In this document: one piece after another, positions 18,545-27,317 of the stretch
Layout: every line of letters begins with the position of its first letter
Numbering within the stretch: the stretch's first letter is position 1
Origin: a virus
IMG/VR virus record: IMGVR_UViG_3300034418_004811
Coordinates: 1 to 36,214 of that record
Reading direction: 5' to 3' (one strand)
Length of the DNA stretch: 36,214 nucleotides
Program-made: the position numbers and the translations under genes
The notes under the pieces: model-generated
The model's database searches: none
What the model saw: only the letters and a program-made list of their open reading frames with translations
What the model was told of the DNA's origin: nothing

Positions 18545-18712
18545 TTATTTGTTTTTATATGGAAACGCTTTGTTTAACGCGTCTTTTCTTTTATTACAGT
18601 TACAACCTTTTTTTCCAAAAACACCTTGCTTGTTTAAGTATTGCGTAAATGATTTTATGCCAGTCGCTTTTGTAAATTTTTCTACTGTATCTCCTAGTCC
18701 TTGTGATTTCAT
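18545..18712 (-). CDS. Small basic CxC protein, 55 aa
   Basis: This short gene runs from ATG 18710-18712 to TAA 18545-18547 and fills the gap between two larger genes. The protein has an amphipathic N-terminal half (GLGDTVEKFTKATGIKSF) and then GKKGCNCNKRKDALNKAFPY. The CNCNKRKxxLNxxFPY tail resembles a small protein I recall near connector genes in Bacteroidota phages. The CxC pair could bind metal or another subunit. It ends 2 bases before the 235-aa adaptor start and so belongs to the same operon. Its function is unknown; a minor neck or scaffold role is a guess from position. Confidence 0.7.
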   Translation of the reverse strand: MKSQGLGDTVEKFTKATGIKSFTQYLNKQGVFGKKGCNCNKRKDALNKAFPYKNK

Positions 18713-18725
18713 ATTTAATTGTTTA

Positions 18726-18761
18726 GTAGTTGCAGTCGCCCCGTAGAGCGACCGCTTCTAC
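18726..18761 (-). terminator. Stem-loop after the 276-aa gene
   Basis: GTCGC (18735-18739) pairs with GCGAC (18748-18752) around an eight-base loop. An outer GTAG/CTAC pair (18726-18729 with 18758-18761) and an inner GC/GC step extend the stem. It sits between the 276-aa stop codon and the 55-aa start, in one of the few GC-rich spots. No T-run follows, so it may be an RNA stability or processing hairpin rather than a true terminator. Confidence 0.4.
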
Positions 18762-18768
18762 AGTTTGA

Positions 18769-19599
18769 TTAGCTTAATTGTTTTTCTATGTTTGCATATA
18801 TTTCCATACCTTCGTCAGTTTTAAACCAAGCTGCTAAAGCTGAGTATGGGTGTTCATCAAAAGGTACATTCATTAGTTTTCTACCGTTAGAACCCCAAGT
18901 AAATGTTCTTTGATCTGAAGATAGTTTTAATATACTTAATTCTGTTGCTTTGATACCAAAGTTTCTAAGAATAACATTTTCATCATTAACTAACTCTAAG
19001 AATAACTGAGGATTTCTTTTAGCATATAATAACAAATCTCTTTTAAGCTCCTTAGAACTCATCTCTGTTACTTTAGAACCAATTTCAACTCGCATGATAG
19101 CTTCAGCCATATCAATGTCAATATTTTTAGCTGCGTTTAAAGCTTCTATTTCCATTTCTAACCAACTGATTTCATCTATTGCGTCTGCAACTGGTTTTTC
19201 TTCATAAAACAATTTATCTCTGTCAGGGTGATATAAAGAAAGTAGTTTTTGTAAAATTGTTTTTTCTCTTTCAACTATTAACATACCGTTTCTAAAAACC
19301 ACGTGTTGTAGTCTTTGATCTCCTGACATCTCGTCAACAAAAACTGTTTTTTGATTTTGACAATATTTAAGCTCTCTTTCATAACCTTTTTCTTCGTCAA
19401 ACCAATGTATGTTTGCAGATTTTATAGATCTTGATAAAGGTTTTTTACCACCTTTAAGCCTATATATCCTGTCTTTAATTTCCCAACCATCTTCTAGTTT
19501 TTTATAAGTTGGTTCTGTTCTTTTTCTTTTTGGTTTTGCTGTTTCAACAACTGGTGTTTCAACAACAGGTACCTCTACCTTTTCTTGTTTTTTTGCCAT
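18769..19599 (-). CDS. Unknown virion-region protein downstream of the capsid gene, 276 aa
   Basis: I do not recognise it. Residues 1-30 are a low-complexity linker (VPVVETPVVETAKPKRKR). The body (YKKLEDGWEIKDRIYRLKGG, then FVDEMSGDQRLQHVVFRNGM) is a mixed alpha/beta fold, and the second half is helical with ELKRDLLLYAKRNPQLFLEL. There are no catalytic motifs and no membrane segment. It starts about 70 bases after the capsid gene, behind a strong hairpin terminator, which would lower its expression relative to capsid. Conserved position between capsid and connectors suggests a minor head or neck component. The possible translation or promoter element AATTAATAAAA (19617-19627) precedes its start. 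Confidence 0.7.
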   Translation of the reverse strand: MAKKQEKVEVPVVETPVVETAKPKRKRTEPTYKKLEDGWEIKDRIYRLKGGKKPLSRSIKSANIHWFDEEKGYERELKYCQNQKTVFVDEMSGDQRLQHVVFRNGMLIVEREKTILQKLLSLYHPDRDKLFYEEKPVADAIDEISWLEMEIEALNAAKNIDIDMAEAIMRVEIGSKVTEMSSKELKRDLLLYAKRNPQLFLELVNDENVILRNFGIKATELSILKLSSDQRTFTWGSNGRKLMNVPFDEHPYSALAAWFKTDEGMEIYANIEKQLS

Positions 19600-19629
19600 A
19601 ATATAATATATAATAAAATTAATAAAATA

Positions 19630-19658
19630 AAGGGTCGAGGCCGAAGCCTCGATCCCTT
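19630..19658 (-). terminator. Strong rho-independent-type terminator after the major capsid gene
   Basis: On the minus strand a 12-base stem (with one bulged base) closes a C(TTCG)G tetraloop and is followed by TTTATTTTATT. The arms are 19630-19641 and 19646-19658. It lies 14 bases past the capsid stop codon. The UUCG loop and GC-rich stem are unusual in this AT-rich region. It probably ends or attenuates transcription to set a high capsid level relative to the genes that follow. Confidence 0.75.
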
Positions 19659-19671
19659 AAATAAACAGTGC

Positions 19672-21156
19672 TTATTTCATTAACATGAAATTGTTAGCAC
19701 CTTGTGTAATTAAACATCTTTCAGTTAACATGTGTATTTGCATTGCATCAAGTGCAGATGTAGCAGCACCAACAGAACCAGTAACCCAAGACTTCATTCT
19801 TCGGTCATCAGTTTGTGAAGCCCTATATCTTACATGTAAGAAAGGTCTTTTTAGATTCTTTCCTAAGTTTTGATCGTATACAGAAGATACACCAGCTGGA
19901 ATAATAACCCCACGGATAGCTGCGCTACCTGCTCTGTCATTAATACCACCTCTTGTAGCTTTGTCATTTAAGTATCTAAAGTCAGACTTGTAGAAATCGT
20001 AAGATCCACGTCTGAAACCAGAGAAACCTAAGTTTAATGCCATATCTTCAGAGTTGTTGAATACACCGTAAGATGTACCACCAGCACCGTAAGAATTCAT
20101 TGAAGCTAACATGTCGTCCATTGCTAAACTAGTAGCTCTGTTTACGAATAACATATTTTCTTCAATAGCACCTTGCTTATCAAACTCAGCTAAGATAGCG
20201 TCAAATTCAGCTAAATCAGTAGCAGGGTTAACACCAGTAACACCAGAAGTAATATTACCTCTATCTTCGATAGCAGCAAATAATCCTTCAGTACCGTTTC
20301 CACCAGCACCAGAATCAGCAGCACCTCTAATTTGCTTATCAGCAAAACCGATAGCAGAGCTAGCAGTTGTTAACTCAGATTCTAGCATAGCCATTTCTAA
20401 GTAATCAGTAAATCTAGCTCTAGTATCACCTTCAGCTTTTAAGTACCATAGGTAACCGTTTTGTCCTTCTTCGCCAGATATTTCTACCCAACCTACTTGA
20501 GAAGCGTCAGATCCAGAAATCTCGTAGTAATCTTTCATAATAATTGGCTTATTAGTAAAAGATTTAAATTGAGGTTCTAAAGCTGTTCTTCTTTCAGAGT
20601 TGTGAGTACCAGTAACATCAGAATAAGATTGACCTTTTCCATACTCAGAACCAATAACTAATAAAGTAGCTGTACCATCAGATAAAGTTGATAAAGCAGC
20701 TGTAGCATAAGGCTCAACTGAAACAACAGCAGATGATGGAGTTTCAACAACTAAAGCTTTAACAACAACACCAGCTTGTGCTATTAAAACCATATCGTTT
20801 ACTCTAATACCATGATTAGTAGTTAATGCGTTACCGTCAATGTCAGTTTGTACTGTAAAAGTACCGTTAACATCTCCGTCAGCATCAACTGTTCCAACGT
20901 AAGATAAATGTAGTCTTGACTGCTCAGACCAAACTACTTGGTCAGCTGTCATAGCCTCTTCAGCACCTACTTGAGCTAAGAAACCTGAAATAGTTCTTTG
21001 TCCGAACACTTCAGCCTCTTTCTCCATTAGGTCTGGTAAATATTGTTGTGCCCACCCTGCGGTGTCAGCACTTGTAAAATCGATGTAATTTGAAGCTAGC
21101 GTTTGTTGCACTGATGCAGCTACACTGTTCAAATTAGTTCCATTTGTAATTGCCAT
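19672..21156 (-). CDS. Major capsid protein (HK97-fold type), 494 aa
   Basis: Length, position after portal and acidic scaffold-like genes, and a strong terminator just behind the gene all point to the major capsid protein. Residues 30-60 (DTAGWAQQYLPDLMEKEAEV, then FGQRTISGFLAQVG) give an N-terminal helical arm. Residues about 86-175 are a beta-rich insertion. IIMKDYYEISGSDASQVGW (205-223) and GYLWYLKAEGDTRARFTDYL (234-253) fit a spine-helix and P-domain pattern, and the end is ITQGANNFMLMK. The layout resembles capsid proteins of crAss-like and other Bacteroidota podoviruses, as far as I can recall. No protease gene or cleavage site is visible. Call by context plus fold pattern; not confirmed by search. 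Confidence 0.85.
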   Translation of the reverse strand: MAITNGTNLNSVAASVQQTLASNYIDFTSADTAGWAQQYLPDLMEKEAEVFGQRTISGFLAQVGAEEAMTADQVVWSEQSRLHLSYVGTVDADGDVNGTFTVQTDIDGNALTTNHGIRVNDMVLIAQAGVVVKALVVETPSSAVVSVEPYATAALSTLSDGTATLLVIGSEYGKGQSYSDVTGTHNSERRTALEPQFKSFTNKPIIMKDYYEISGSDASQVGWVEISGEEGQNGYLWYLKAEGDTRARFTDYLEMAMLESELTTASSAIGFADKQIRGAADSGAGGNGTEGLFAAIEDRGNITSGVTGVNPATDLAEFDAILAEFDKQGAIEENMLFVNRATSLAMDDMLASMNSYGAGGTSYGVFNNSEDMALNLGFSGFRRGSYDFYKSDFRYLNDKATRGGINDRAGSAAIRGVIIPAGVSSVYDQNLGKNLKRPFLHVRYRASQTDDRRMKSWVTGSVGAATSALDAMQIHMLTERCLITQGANNFMLMK

Positions 21157-21177
21157 AATTTTGTAATTTTAAATTTA

Positions 21178-22383
21178 TTATTTATTTTTAATTTTAAACT
21201 TAAAGTTAGGAGAATCATTACCAAGCACTCTTACCTTAGGACCACTTGTGTTATCGTTAGAAAATGATTGCCTTGGATCCATACTTACGTTTTTAGCCTT
21301 AGCAACACTATCTTTAATAGCATCAGCTTTTCCTTGTTCGTAAAAGTGATTAGCAATAGCATCGGGATTCATTGCTGTAAACAGAGATTTGTGATAACCT
21401 TTAGCATCTGACATTTCATTATTTTCATTCAAGAACTTCTTGACAAAATTATTAATATCACCTTGGGTTTCTTTTACCTCATTAGCATTTTTCACATTAA
21501 ACCTATATCTCTTATCTCCGACGTTATATTCAAAACCTTTGAATTTATCGTTAAAAACTTGTTGTGTTTTTAATTTAAAAGTGTTAGTTTGTTTTTCTGC
21601 TATTTTTTTAGTCTCTTCCGACTCTTTGTTGTATCTATTAAAAAAGTTTACAGCTTTTTGTTGTTCAGGTGTTAGCCTAGAACCAGCTTTAACTTCTTCA
21701 TAGTATTTAGACTTTTGCCCGTCTAAGTGGCTTTTAGCGTTGGCAACTTGCTCTTTTAACGCTATTTTTTTCTTTTTAATCTCTCTTACTTCATCTTCTT
21801 CTTCATCATATGAAAACGAGTCTTCTATTAAAAAACTAATTTCATCATCTGTTAAGTGAGATTTTGTTTGTCTGTAGTATTCTCTAAGAACAGTCATGTC
21901 ATCATAACTAGAAAAGTCTTGATTAAGCCTCACATAATCTTCTAGTGTACCACCAGTTTCCTCCATAAAATCTACAACTTTTTGTAAATTTTCAGGTATT
22001 GCTTGTCCAGTTTCTTGAGCTTCTGCAACAGCTTCTTCAACTTGCTCAGTTAATTCTTCTGTTTGTTCTTGAACTTCTTCTTCAGTAATTTCTTCTAATA
22101 CTGGAGTTTCTTGTGTTTGTTCTTCCGGCTGTACTTCTTCTTGTTTTTCTGTGGTAGTGGTGTCTGCATCGACTGGAGCCACTCCCTCGTTGTCAGCGTT
22201 ATTTTCTGCAACTTCTGTTTTTTCTTCGGTTTCATTTTTTATTTCTTCTTTTGGTGTTGGGGGTTTGTTTAAATCTACTTTAATAACACTGTTATCATCA
22301 GCGCTGTTGAACTTTGTTTCTTCAACTGTTTCTACAGTTTCAGGTGTAGTTTCTTCAACTACGTTTTCTACGTTTTCTTCCAT
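21178..22383 (-). CDS. Acidic scaffold-like protein, 401 aa
   Basis: The first 140 residues are almost entirely Glu, Thr, Val and Gln (EEITEEEVQEQTEELTEQVE), highly acidic and probably disordered or coiled. Residues about 185-290 are a charged helical region (YDEEEDEVREIKKKKIALKE), and the C-terminus is basic (NDSPNFKFKIKNK). An acidic, helical body with a basic C-terminal hook between portal and capsid genes is the classic signature of a capsid scaffolding protein, which binds the capsid protein during assembly and leaves before DNA enters. There is no sequence family I can name. Its start is preceded at a 16-base distance by the AATTATTAATT element. The stop lies 22 bases before the capsid start. 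Confidence 0.75.
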   Translation of the reverse strand: MEENVENVVEETTPETVETVEETKFNSADDNSVIKVDLNKPPTPKEEIKNETEEKTEVAENNADNEGVAPVDADTTTTEKQEEVQPEEQTQETPVLEEITEEEVQEQTEELTEQVEEAVAEAQETGQAIPENLQKVVDFMEETGGTLEDYVRLNQDFSSYDDMTVLREYYRQTKSHLTDDEISFLIEDSFSYDEEEDEVREIKKKKIALKEQVANAKSHLDGQKSKYYEEVKAGSRLTPEQQKAVNFFNRYNKESEETKKIAEKQTNTFKLKTQQVFNDKFKGFEYNVGDKRYRFNVKNANEVKETQGDINNFVKKFLNENNEMSDAKGYHKSLFTAMNPDAIANHFYEQGKADAIKDSVAKAKNVSMDPRQSFSNDNTSGPKVRVLGNDSPNFKFKIKNK

Positions 22384-22399
22384 AATATAATATAATAAT

Positions 22400-22410
22400 A
22401 ATTAATAATT
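22400..22410 (-). promoter_or_regulatory. Copy 1 of the AATTATTAATT start-proximal element
   Basis: AATTATTAATT (minus strand) lies 16 bases upstream of the scaffold-like gene start, in the 28-base gap after the portal stop. Two further exact copies lie at the same distance before genes at 32934 and 33435. It may be a phage promoter box or a translation-initiation leader. Confidence 0.45.
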
Positions 22411-22411
22411 G

Positions 22412-24829
22412 TTATCTAGGATCAAAAGAACCTAAATCAAATCCGCCTCCTATAGTATCATTACCTGCAGACTCAAAGTTTTTAGGTGCTTTTTCCTTTT
22501 TTCTTTGATCTATAAGTTCACTTTGTTGTGAGGCTTGTATTCTTGTTCTTTCGTCTTTACGATCTTCTTTTTGTTTTTCTTTACTTTTTGTATTTTCTAC
22601 TTCCATTTGTTTCAACTGCATGTTCATCTGAAACTCTAATTGCATTAGTTCTTTTTTATACATTACTTCCTGAGCTTGTTGCTGAGCTTCAAGCTGAGCT
22701 TTAACTTGCTCTAGCTGTGCTTGTGACTGGCTAAGCGCTTGTTGTTTTTGTAATTCCATTTGAGCAGAAGCTTGTTGAGCTTGTATGTTAGCTTGAGACT
22801 GTGCTTGGATATTTTGTTGTTGGATTTTTTGATCTTTAGCAAGCTTTTTTTCTCTTCTAATTTTTAATAATTGATTAGCTAGTTTTATATTTTTTATCTC
22901 TCTAATATCAATAGCATCAGCAAGTTCTATTATTTGTTGTTGCAAAGCCATTTGTATATTATTTTCAAGCATTGCTTTTTCTTCTTCATCAGGTTGTAGT
23001 TCTATAAATATACCAAAATCATATAAATGCAAGTTAGACATTTCTTCAAGTGTAGCAACATTATGAGCGCCTATTTGTTGTATAAAAGCGTCTTTAGTTG
23101 GTGAATACTCTATAATGTCAGATATTCTAAGCGATAAACACTGTGCAACTTCTGATGTTAAAAACAAACCAGCTTGCAATATATGTCTTGTTGCAGTGTT
23201 AGAATTAGCAGCTGCTAGCTTTTGTACACCAACCAAAGCATACTTATCAGGAGTACTACCATCTCTTGATTCATTAAGACCAGTTGTATCTCTTATCATT
23301 TGTAAATAATAGTTGTATGTGCCAATTAAACTTTGCATTTTAGCACCACCGCTACCTGATTGTATTTCTTGAATAGGTACTTTACCTGGATTCATATCAC
23401 CTTCAGAAGTAAATGACCTACCAATAACAGATCCTGTTTGGAAGAACATGTTTAAAGCTTCTTGCGGATTGTAATTTGTACCATTACCTAAATCTATTTC
23501 AGCCAAACCATCAGCATCTAAATAAACACCATCTGGCACCATACGCGATAATACTTGTTGTAGCTTTAAATGCGTAAGCTGTATCATATCAGCAAAACCA
23601 GTGATACGACTAACTAGGCTTTCTATTCTACCTTTGTACAACCTAGGAGCTACAATAGAGTAGTTCATTTTAACTTTAGTAAAATCACTTTTTGGCCTTA
23701 CCATGTTTTTAGCCATTTCCCATTTAAGTAATTTTTTAGTACCTAATACTAAAGCACCGTCATACAAACACTCTATTGATCTTTGTAGTTTGCTAAAGTT
23801 TTCAGCGTCTTCAGGTGGGTTAAAGCTATCATTTTTTTCTATAACTTTTTCAGCACCACTACCAGTTTCTTTTACTTTATAAACTTCGTTCATATAAGTT
23901 TTATAATTAAAATATAAAACTTGAATTTTATTATTATCCTCTTCTTTTGAATTATAACTAGTGCTGTTGTTTGATCGAGTATACGTTTTATTTTTTTGAA
24001 TTTCCTCTAAGTCTTCTTGTGTTAAGTGTGGGAATTGTTTAGCAAGCTCGTTTACAGGTACATTTTTAACCTCGCCAATATAATAAATGTCATCAAAATA
24101 AGGAGATTCAGTGTAAGAGTAAACTAAATCAGCTGGATCTACATAATCAATTACAACACCCTCAGATGTATTAAAACTAGTTTTTACAGCGCCTATACCT
24201 AAAACAGTTAGATCGTAGTAATATTGTTTTTTAATTAACTCGTAATTATTACCTTTCATCAAAGTGTTAAGAGCTTGTTCTTCAGCAATTTCTACGGCTT
24301 GTTTATAATCTAATTGCATGTGTAAATTAAGCTCTTCTTTAGTATCAGGTAATTTTTCTTTATCATTGTTATAAGCTGATATACCTAGCATTCGCTCTGC
24401 AGCATCGCTATAGTCTCTACTATTCATATCTATAAGTATAGACTCCATGTACTCTGTTCTTTTGCTAACGCCAAAAGGATCTTGAGAATAAGCTTTTATA
24501 TCATACATTCTTTCTGCAATACCATTTACAACTATATCAACAAACTTAGGTATAATAGGTACTGGTTTCCAGTCTAAATTTAAATAAGACAAATCACCAT
24601 TTATAGATAACTCGTCCTTATACTTTTGTATTGATTGCTCACCTCTGGCATACAACCTTAATTTGTGAAAATTATCTTGAGTTGCTCTATACCTACTAAC
24701 CCCTCGGTCAGGATGTAACCACTCGGTTTCAATAGCTTGAGCTACTTTTAAACCATACTCATAGCTCATTTTTTCCAAATCACTTACAACTTGGCTGGGA
24801 AAATAACTTTTTATAACAGACTCTGCCAT
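22412..24829 (-). CDS. Portal protein, 805 aa
   Basis: The portal forms the twelve-subunit ring through which DNA is packaged and ejected. It lies 2 bases after TerL and just before the scaffold-like and capsid genes. Residues 50-104 (FHKLRLYARGEQSIQKYKDE, then LDWKPVPIIPKFVDIVVNGI) are typical of portals of Bacteroidota podoviruses. A wing/stem region follows, with YYYDLTVLGIGAVKTSFN and VIDYVDPADLVYSYTESPYF near the middle. Residues 663-780 are a striking Gln/Lys/Glu-rich helix (QQQNIQAQSQANIQAQQASA) that would extend as a barrel or tail of coils into the capsid. The length of about 800 aa fits crAss-like portals. Confident by context and motifs; no search was run. Confidence 0.85.
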   Translation of the reverse strand: MAESVIKSYFPSQVVSDLEKMSYEYGLKVAQAIETEWLHPDRGVSRYRATQDNFHKLRLYARGEQSIQKYKDELSINGDLSYLNLDWKPVPIIPKFVDIVVNGIAERMYDIKAYSQDPFGVSKRTEYMESILIDMNSRDYSDAAERMLGISAYNNDKEKLPDTKEELNLHMQLDYKQAVEIAEEQALNTLMKGNNYELIKKQYYYDLTVLGIGAVKTSFNTSEGVVIDYVDPADLVYSYTESPYFDDIYYIGEVKNVPVNELAKQFPHLTQEDLEEIQKNKTYTRSNNSTSYNSKEEDNNKIQVLYFNYKTYMNEVYKVKETGSGAEKVIEKNDSFNPPEDAENFSKLQRSIECLYDGALVLGTKKLLKWEMAKNMVRPKSDFTKVKMNYSIVAPRLYKGRIESLVSRITGFADMIQLTHLKLQQVLSRMVPDGVYLDADGLAEIDLGNGTNYNPQEALNMFFQTGSVIGRSFTSEGDMNPGKVPIQEIQSGSGGAKMQSLIGTYNYYLQMIRDTTGLNESRDGSTPDKYALVGVQKLAAANSNTATRHILQAGLFLTSEVAQCLSLRISDIIEYSPTKDAFIQQIGAHNVATLEEMSNLHLYDFGIFIELQPDEEEKAMLENNIQMALQQQIIELADAIDIREIKNIKLANQLLKIRREKKLAKDQKIQQQNIQAQSQANIQAQQASAQMELQKQQALSQSQAQLEQVKAQLEAQQQAQEVMYKKELMQLEFQMNMQLKQMEVENTKSKEKQKEDRKDERTRIQASQQSELIDQRKKEKAPKNFESAGNDTIGGGFDLGSFDPR

Positions 24830-24831
24830 AT

Positions 24832-27045
24832 TTATTTTTTAATTAATTTAGATGTACTGCCTTTATTTGTGTACTTAGCAATACTTAAGTTTAGTTTAGG
24901 TTTTTGTATCGGTGCGTTTGGCCTATATAAATGCCTGTTGTTTGCCATTATAGCTAATCCAGAACTTATAGATGCATCATGCTTTGTTCTTTTGTTAATA
25001 TCAAACTTCGCCCAGTCATTTAGTAATTCATTGAAGTAACAATTACCAAAAGTACCGTCTTGTGCCATACCTACGTGGTTCTGAATATACATTTCAATAG
25101 CGGCAGCGTGAGCTTGTTTTATATCTTCACTTGAGTTAGGTATACCTCCTATTTCTTTTTCTGCTACAGATAATTTATTCCATATTTTATCTGGCCTATT
25201 CATGCTAAAACCTCTGTAACCACGCCTTCGCAAATAATATAATAAACGAGGTTTGTTGTTCTCTGCTAGTATTGGCATCCCGTAAAATACTAACGCCATT
25301 AGAACGTCTTCAAAGAACATCTCTGCAGTTTGTGGTCTAGCTAAATACTCTAAGAAAAATGTATTAGCTGGTGCGTCTTCCATGCTAAACTTAGTTAGTC
25401 CGTGTAAAGCACCTTTAGAACCTACACCATCTACAGTTCCTGATATATCGTAGCTATCACAACCAAAAGCACCCATGTGCTCATTACCAGGCCATTTAAC
25501 ACCATTTTTAATTACAACTTTGTTTTGTATGTTTGTTGGTGGTACCCAGCTTATTTTAAACCTACCTTTAGGGTCTGGGTAAAATATCACTGTTGAATCT
25601 TTAACTCCGTTAACCCATTGAAAATTACCTTTAGTAATACCTAGCGTTCTAGACATCTCTTCGTTGTAATCTATTTGTTCGTATAGTTTGACTAAGTTAA
25701 ATATACTATTTTTTGTTTCATCTCTAAACGCGTGTTCAGTAGTTCTTGGAAACTGTCTGTAAAATTCATTTAACGCATCTTGATCACCTTTTAAACCGTC
25801 AGCTTCGTTTTGCCAACTGTCTATAACACCTATATCTATTAATTCCCCATGTGGATCGAAGACTTCATGATCCGGAGTATTGAAGACTGGGCTTCCGTGC
25901 TCATCAATAAATCCTTCGTAGTTCCACTCCATTGGGATAAAAAGAGAATATAAGCCAGACGCTGTCTGTCCATTTCTGTTTCGCTTAGTAACGTCTGATG
26001 CTCCATATAATTTTTTAAAGTTTTCCCCACCTTTGTCTAGTGAATTTGATGTTGAGCCCATCATACATTTACCTATTATCCTACTACCTAATCGTAAACA
26101 TGTTTTTGTAACTCTCCAGTTATTTAATATATTATCGGGTCTTTCCCACTTACCACTTTCATCGTGCACTAAAAGCTTTAATTTTTCACCGTCATAGCTA
26201 TTGTCACCTGTATTTTTCCAGTCTATAGTTGTATCTAATCCCTCTAAGTCTTCTAGCTTTTCGTTTGTTGTAATCTTCTTTCTAGTGAACTTAGAAGCTG
26301 GAACTCTATATGCAAGCTCGGATTTTGGCCTATCCATACCGTCTTGAATAGGACTAAAAAAGAAAGGATAATTAATCGATATAGGTACAACTTTGTCAGT
26401 AAACATTTTCTTTGCATCAGCACCTGTTTTAGATAATATACCAAACCTTGCATCACTTGATATTGTAGCTTGGTTAACTGTTTCAGCTGATGACATAAAA
26501 GAAAAACCAGATCGTCTGTTTTTAAGGTAACACATACCATAACATCTTTTATCTGCCTTGCATGCTTCCCAGAATATATAGAATATTCTATTGGCTTCTC
26601 TAAAGTCTGGCGCACCTACATCAATTTTACTCCATTGTAAGTACATGTAATGTGTGCCTGTTATATATGTTGCTTTTCCTTTGTTGTTAAACCAGAAACC
26701 TTCATCTCTACGTTTAAACTCTTCATCTATGTAATCAAACCAGTCAGCTTTCTTTTCTTCTGCGTAAGCTCTCCAGTCAAATATATTTTTAAGTCTACTT
26801 AGTTCTTTCGGGTATTCAAACTGTTTCCACTTTTTCTCTTTGTTGCTATACACACTGCGCTCTTTTGGTAATGCTATCTGAAAGTTTTGTATCTCATATA
26901 TCTCACCGATCTCACCAGTCTTAGATATAACCACAAGGTCGTGTTCTTTGTTGTAGCCATATTTCCACTTCTTACCTTTGTTAAGTCTGCTTATAGTAGT
27001 TTTCTTTATAGGTTCTACTATTTGTAGTAAGTTCTGTTCGTACAT
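24832..27045 (-). CDS. terL: Terminase large subunit (ATPase and nuclease), 737 aa
   Basis: Motor that packages DNA into the procapsid. Visible motifs: a deviant Walker A KNRRSGFS (175-182), in which the lysine precedes the glycine as in lambda and T7 terminases; Walker B LLVHDE (291-296); coupling motif GSTSN (330-334). The nuclease domain shows FGCDSYDIS (D530), ILAENNKPR (E595) and KHDASISSG (D690), forming the expected acidic triad of an RNase H-like headful or site-specific nuclease. Its start overlaps the preceding small gene by one base (TAATG), and the portal gene follows 2 bases after its stop. Length and motif style match terminases of crAss-like and marine Bacteroidota phages. Confidence 0.95.
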   Translation of the reverse strand: MYEQNLLQIVEPIKKTTISRLNKGKKWKYGYNKEHDLVVISKTGEIGEIYEIQNFQIALPKERSVYSNKEKKWKQFEYPKELSRLKNIFDWRAYAEEKKADWFDYIDEEFKRRDEGFWFNNKGKATYITGTHYMYLQWSKIDVGAPDFREANRIFYIFWEACKADKRCYGMCYLKNRRSGFSFMSSAETVNQATISSDARFGILSKTGADAKKMFTDKVVPISINYPFFFSPIQDGMDRPKSELAYRVPASKFTRKKITTNEKLEDLEGLDTTIDWKNTGDNSYDGEKLKLLVHDESGKWERPDNILNNWRVTKTCLRLGSRIIGKCMMGSTSNSLDKGGENFKKLYGASDVTKRNRNGQTASGLYSLFIPMEWNYEGFIDEHGSPVFNTPDHEVFDPHGELIDIGVIDSWQNEADGLKGDQDALNEFYRQFPRTTEHAFRDETKNSIFNLVKLYEQIDYNEEMSRTLGITKGNFQWVNGVKDSTVIFYPDPKGRFKISWVPPTNIQNKVVIKNGVKWPGNEHMGAFGCDSYDISGTVDGVGSKGALHGLTKFSMEDAPANTFFLEYLARPQTAEMFFEDVLMALVFYGMPILAENNKPRLLYYLRRRGYRGFSMNRPDKIWNKLSVAEKEIGGIPNSSEDIKQAHAAAIEMYIQNHVGMAQDGTFGNCYFNELLNDWAKFDINKRTKHDASISSGLAIMANNRHLYRPNAPIQKPKLNLSIAKYTNKGSTSKLIKK

Positions 27046-27317
27046 TACTTAGATCTACCCTCTGCAAAACCTTTAAACACTTTAACTTCGGTTTTAGTTT
27101 CTTTACCTTCTAGTATGTTCTCTTCTTCTTGTATTCTATTCAATATTTCAAACGCATCAAATATAGCTAGTTTCTTTGTTGCTGCAGCATTTTTTAATCT
27201 GTCAGCTGATATATCATCGTCAGAATCTACAATAGCTTCTTTAGCAACCTTAATTAGTTCTTCAACTGCTTTATGCCCAGCTTGGATTATATTCTTCTTC
27301 GTCTCCTTGATATTCAT
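27045..27317 (-). CDS. Putative terminase small subunit, 90 aa
   Basis: Immediately upstream of TerL, overlapping it by one base (TAATG). A short helical protein: MNIKETKKNIIQAGHKAVEE, then SADRLKNAAATKKLAIFDAF and EILNRIQEEENILEG. It has two helices with an acidic loop between, consistent with small DNA-recognition or oligomerisation proteins that sit before TerL. I chose ATG 27315-27317. A longer frame opens at 27380, but that would overlap the 192-aa gene by 110 bases instead of 47 and add a poor leader. No classic HTH is obvious, so the TerS role rests on position and small size. Confidence 0.6.
   Translation of the reverse strand: MNIKETKKNIIQAGHKAVEELIKVAKEAIVDSDDDISADRLKNAAATKKLAIFDAFEILNRIQEEENILEGKETKTEVKVFKGFAEGRSK

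Noticed and set aside
26253-26615. 120-aa minus-strand frame inside terL in another frame
   Set aside because: The terL frame holds the Walker and nuclease motifs; this frame has none and is a shadow.
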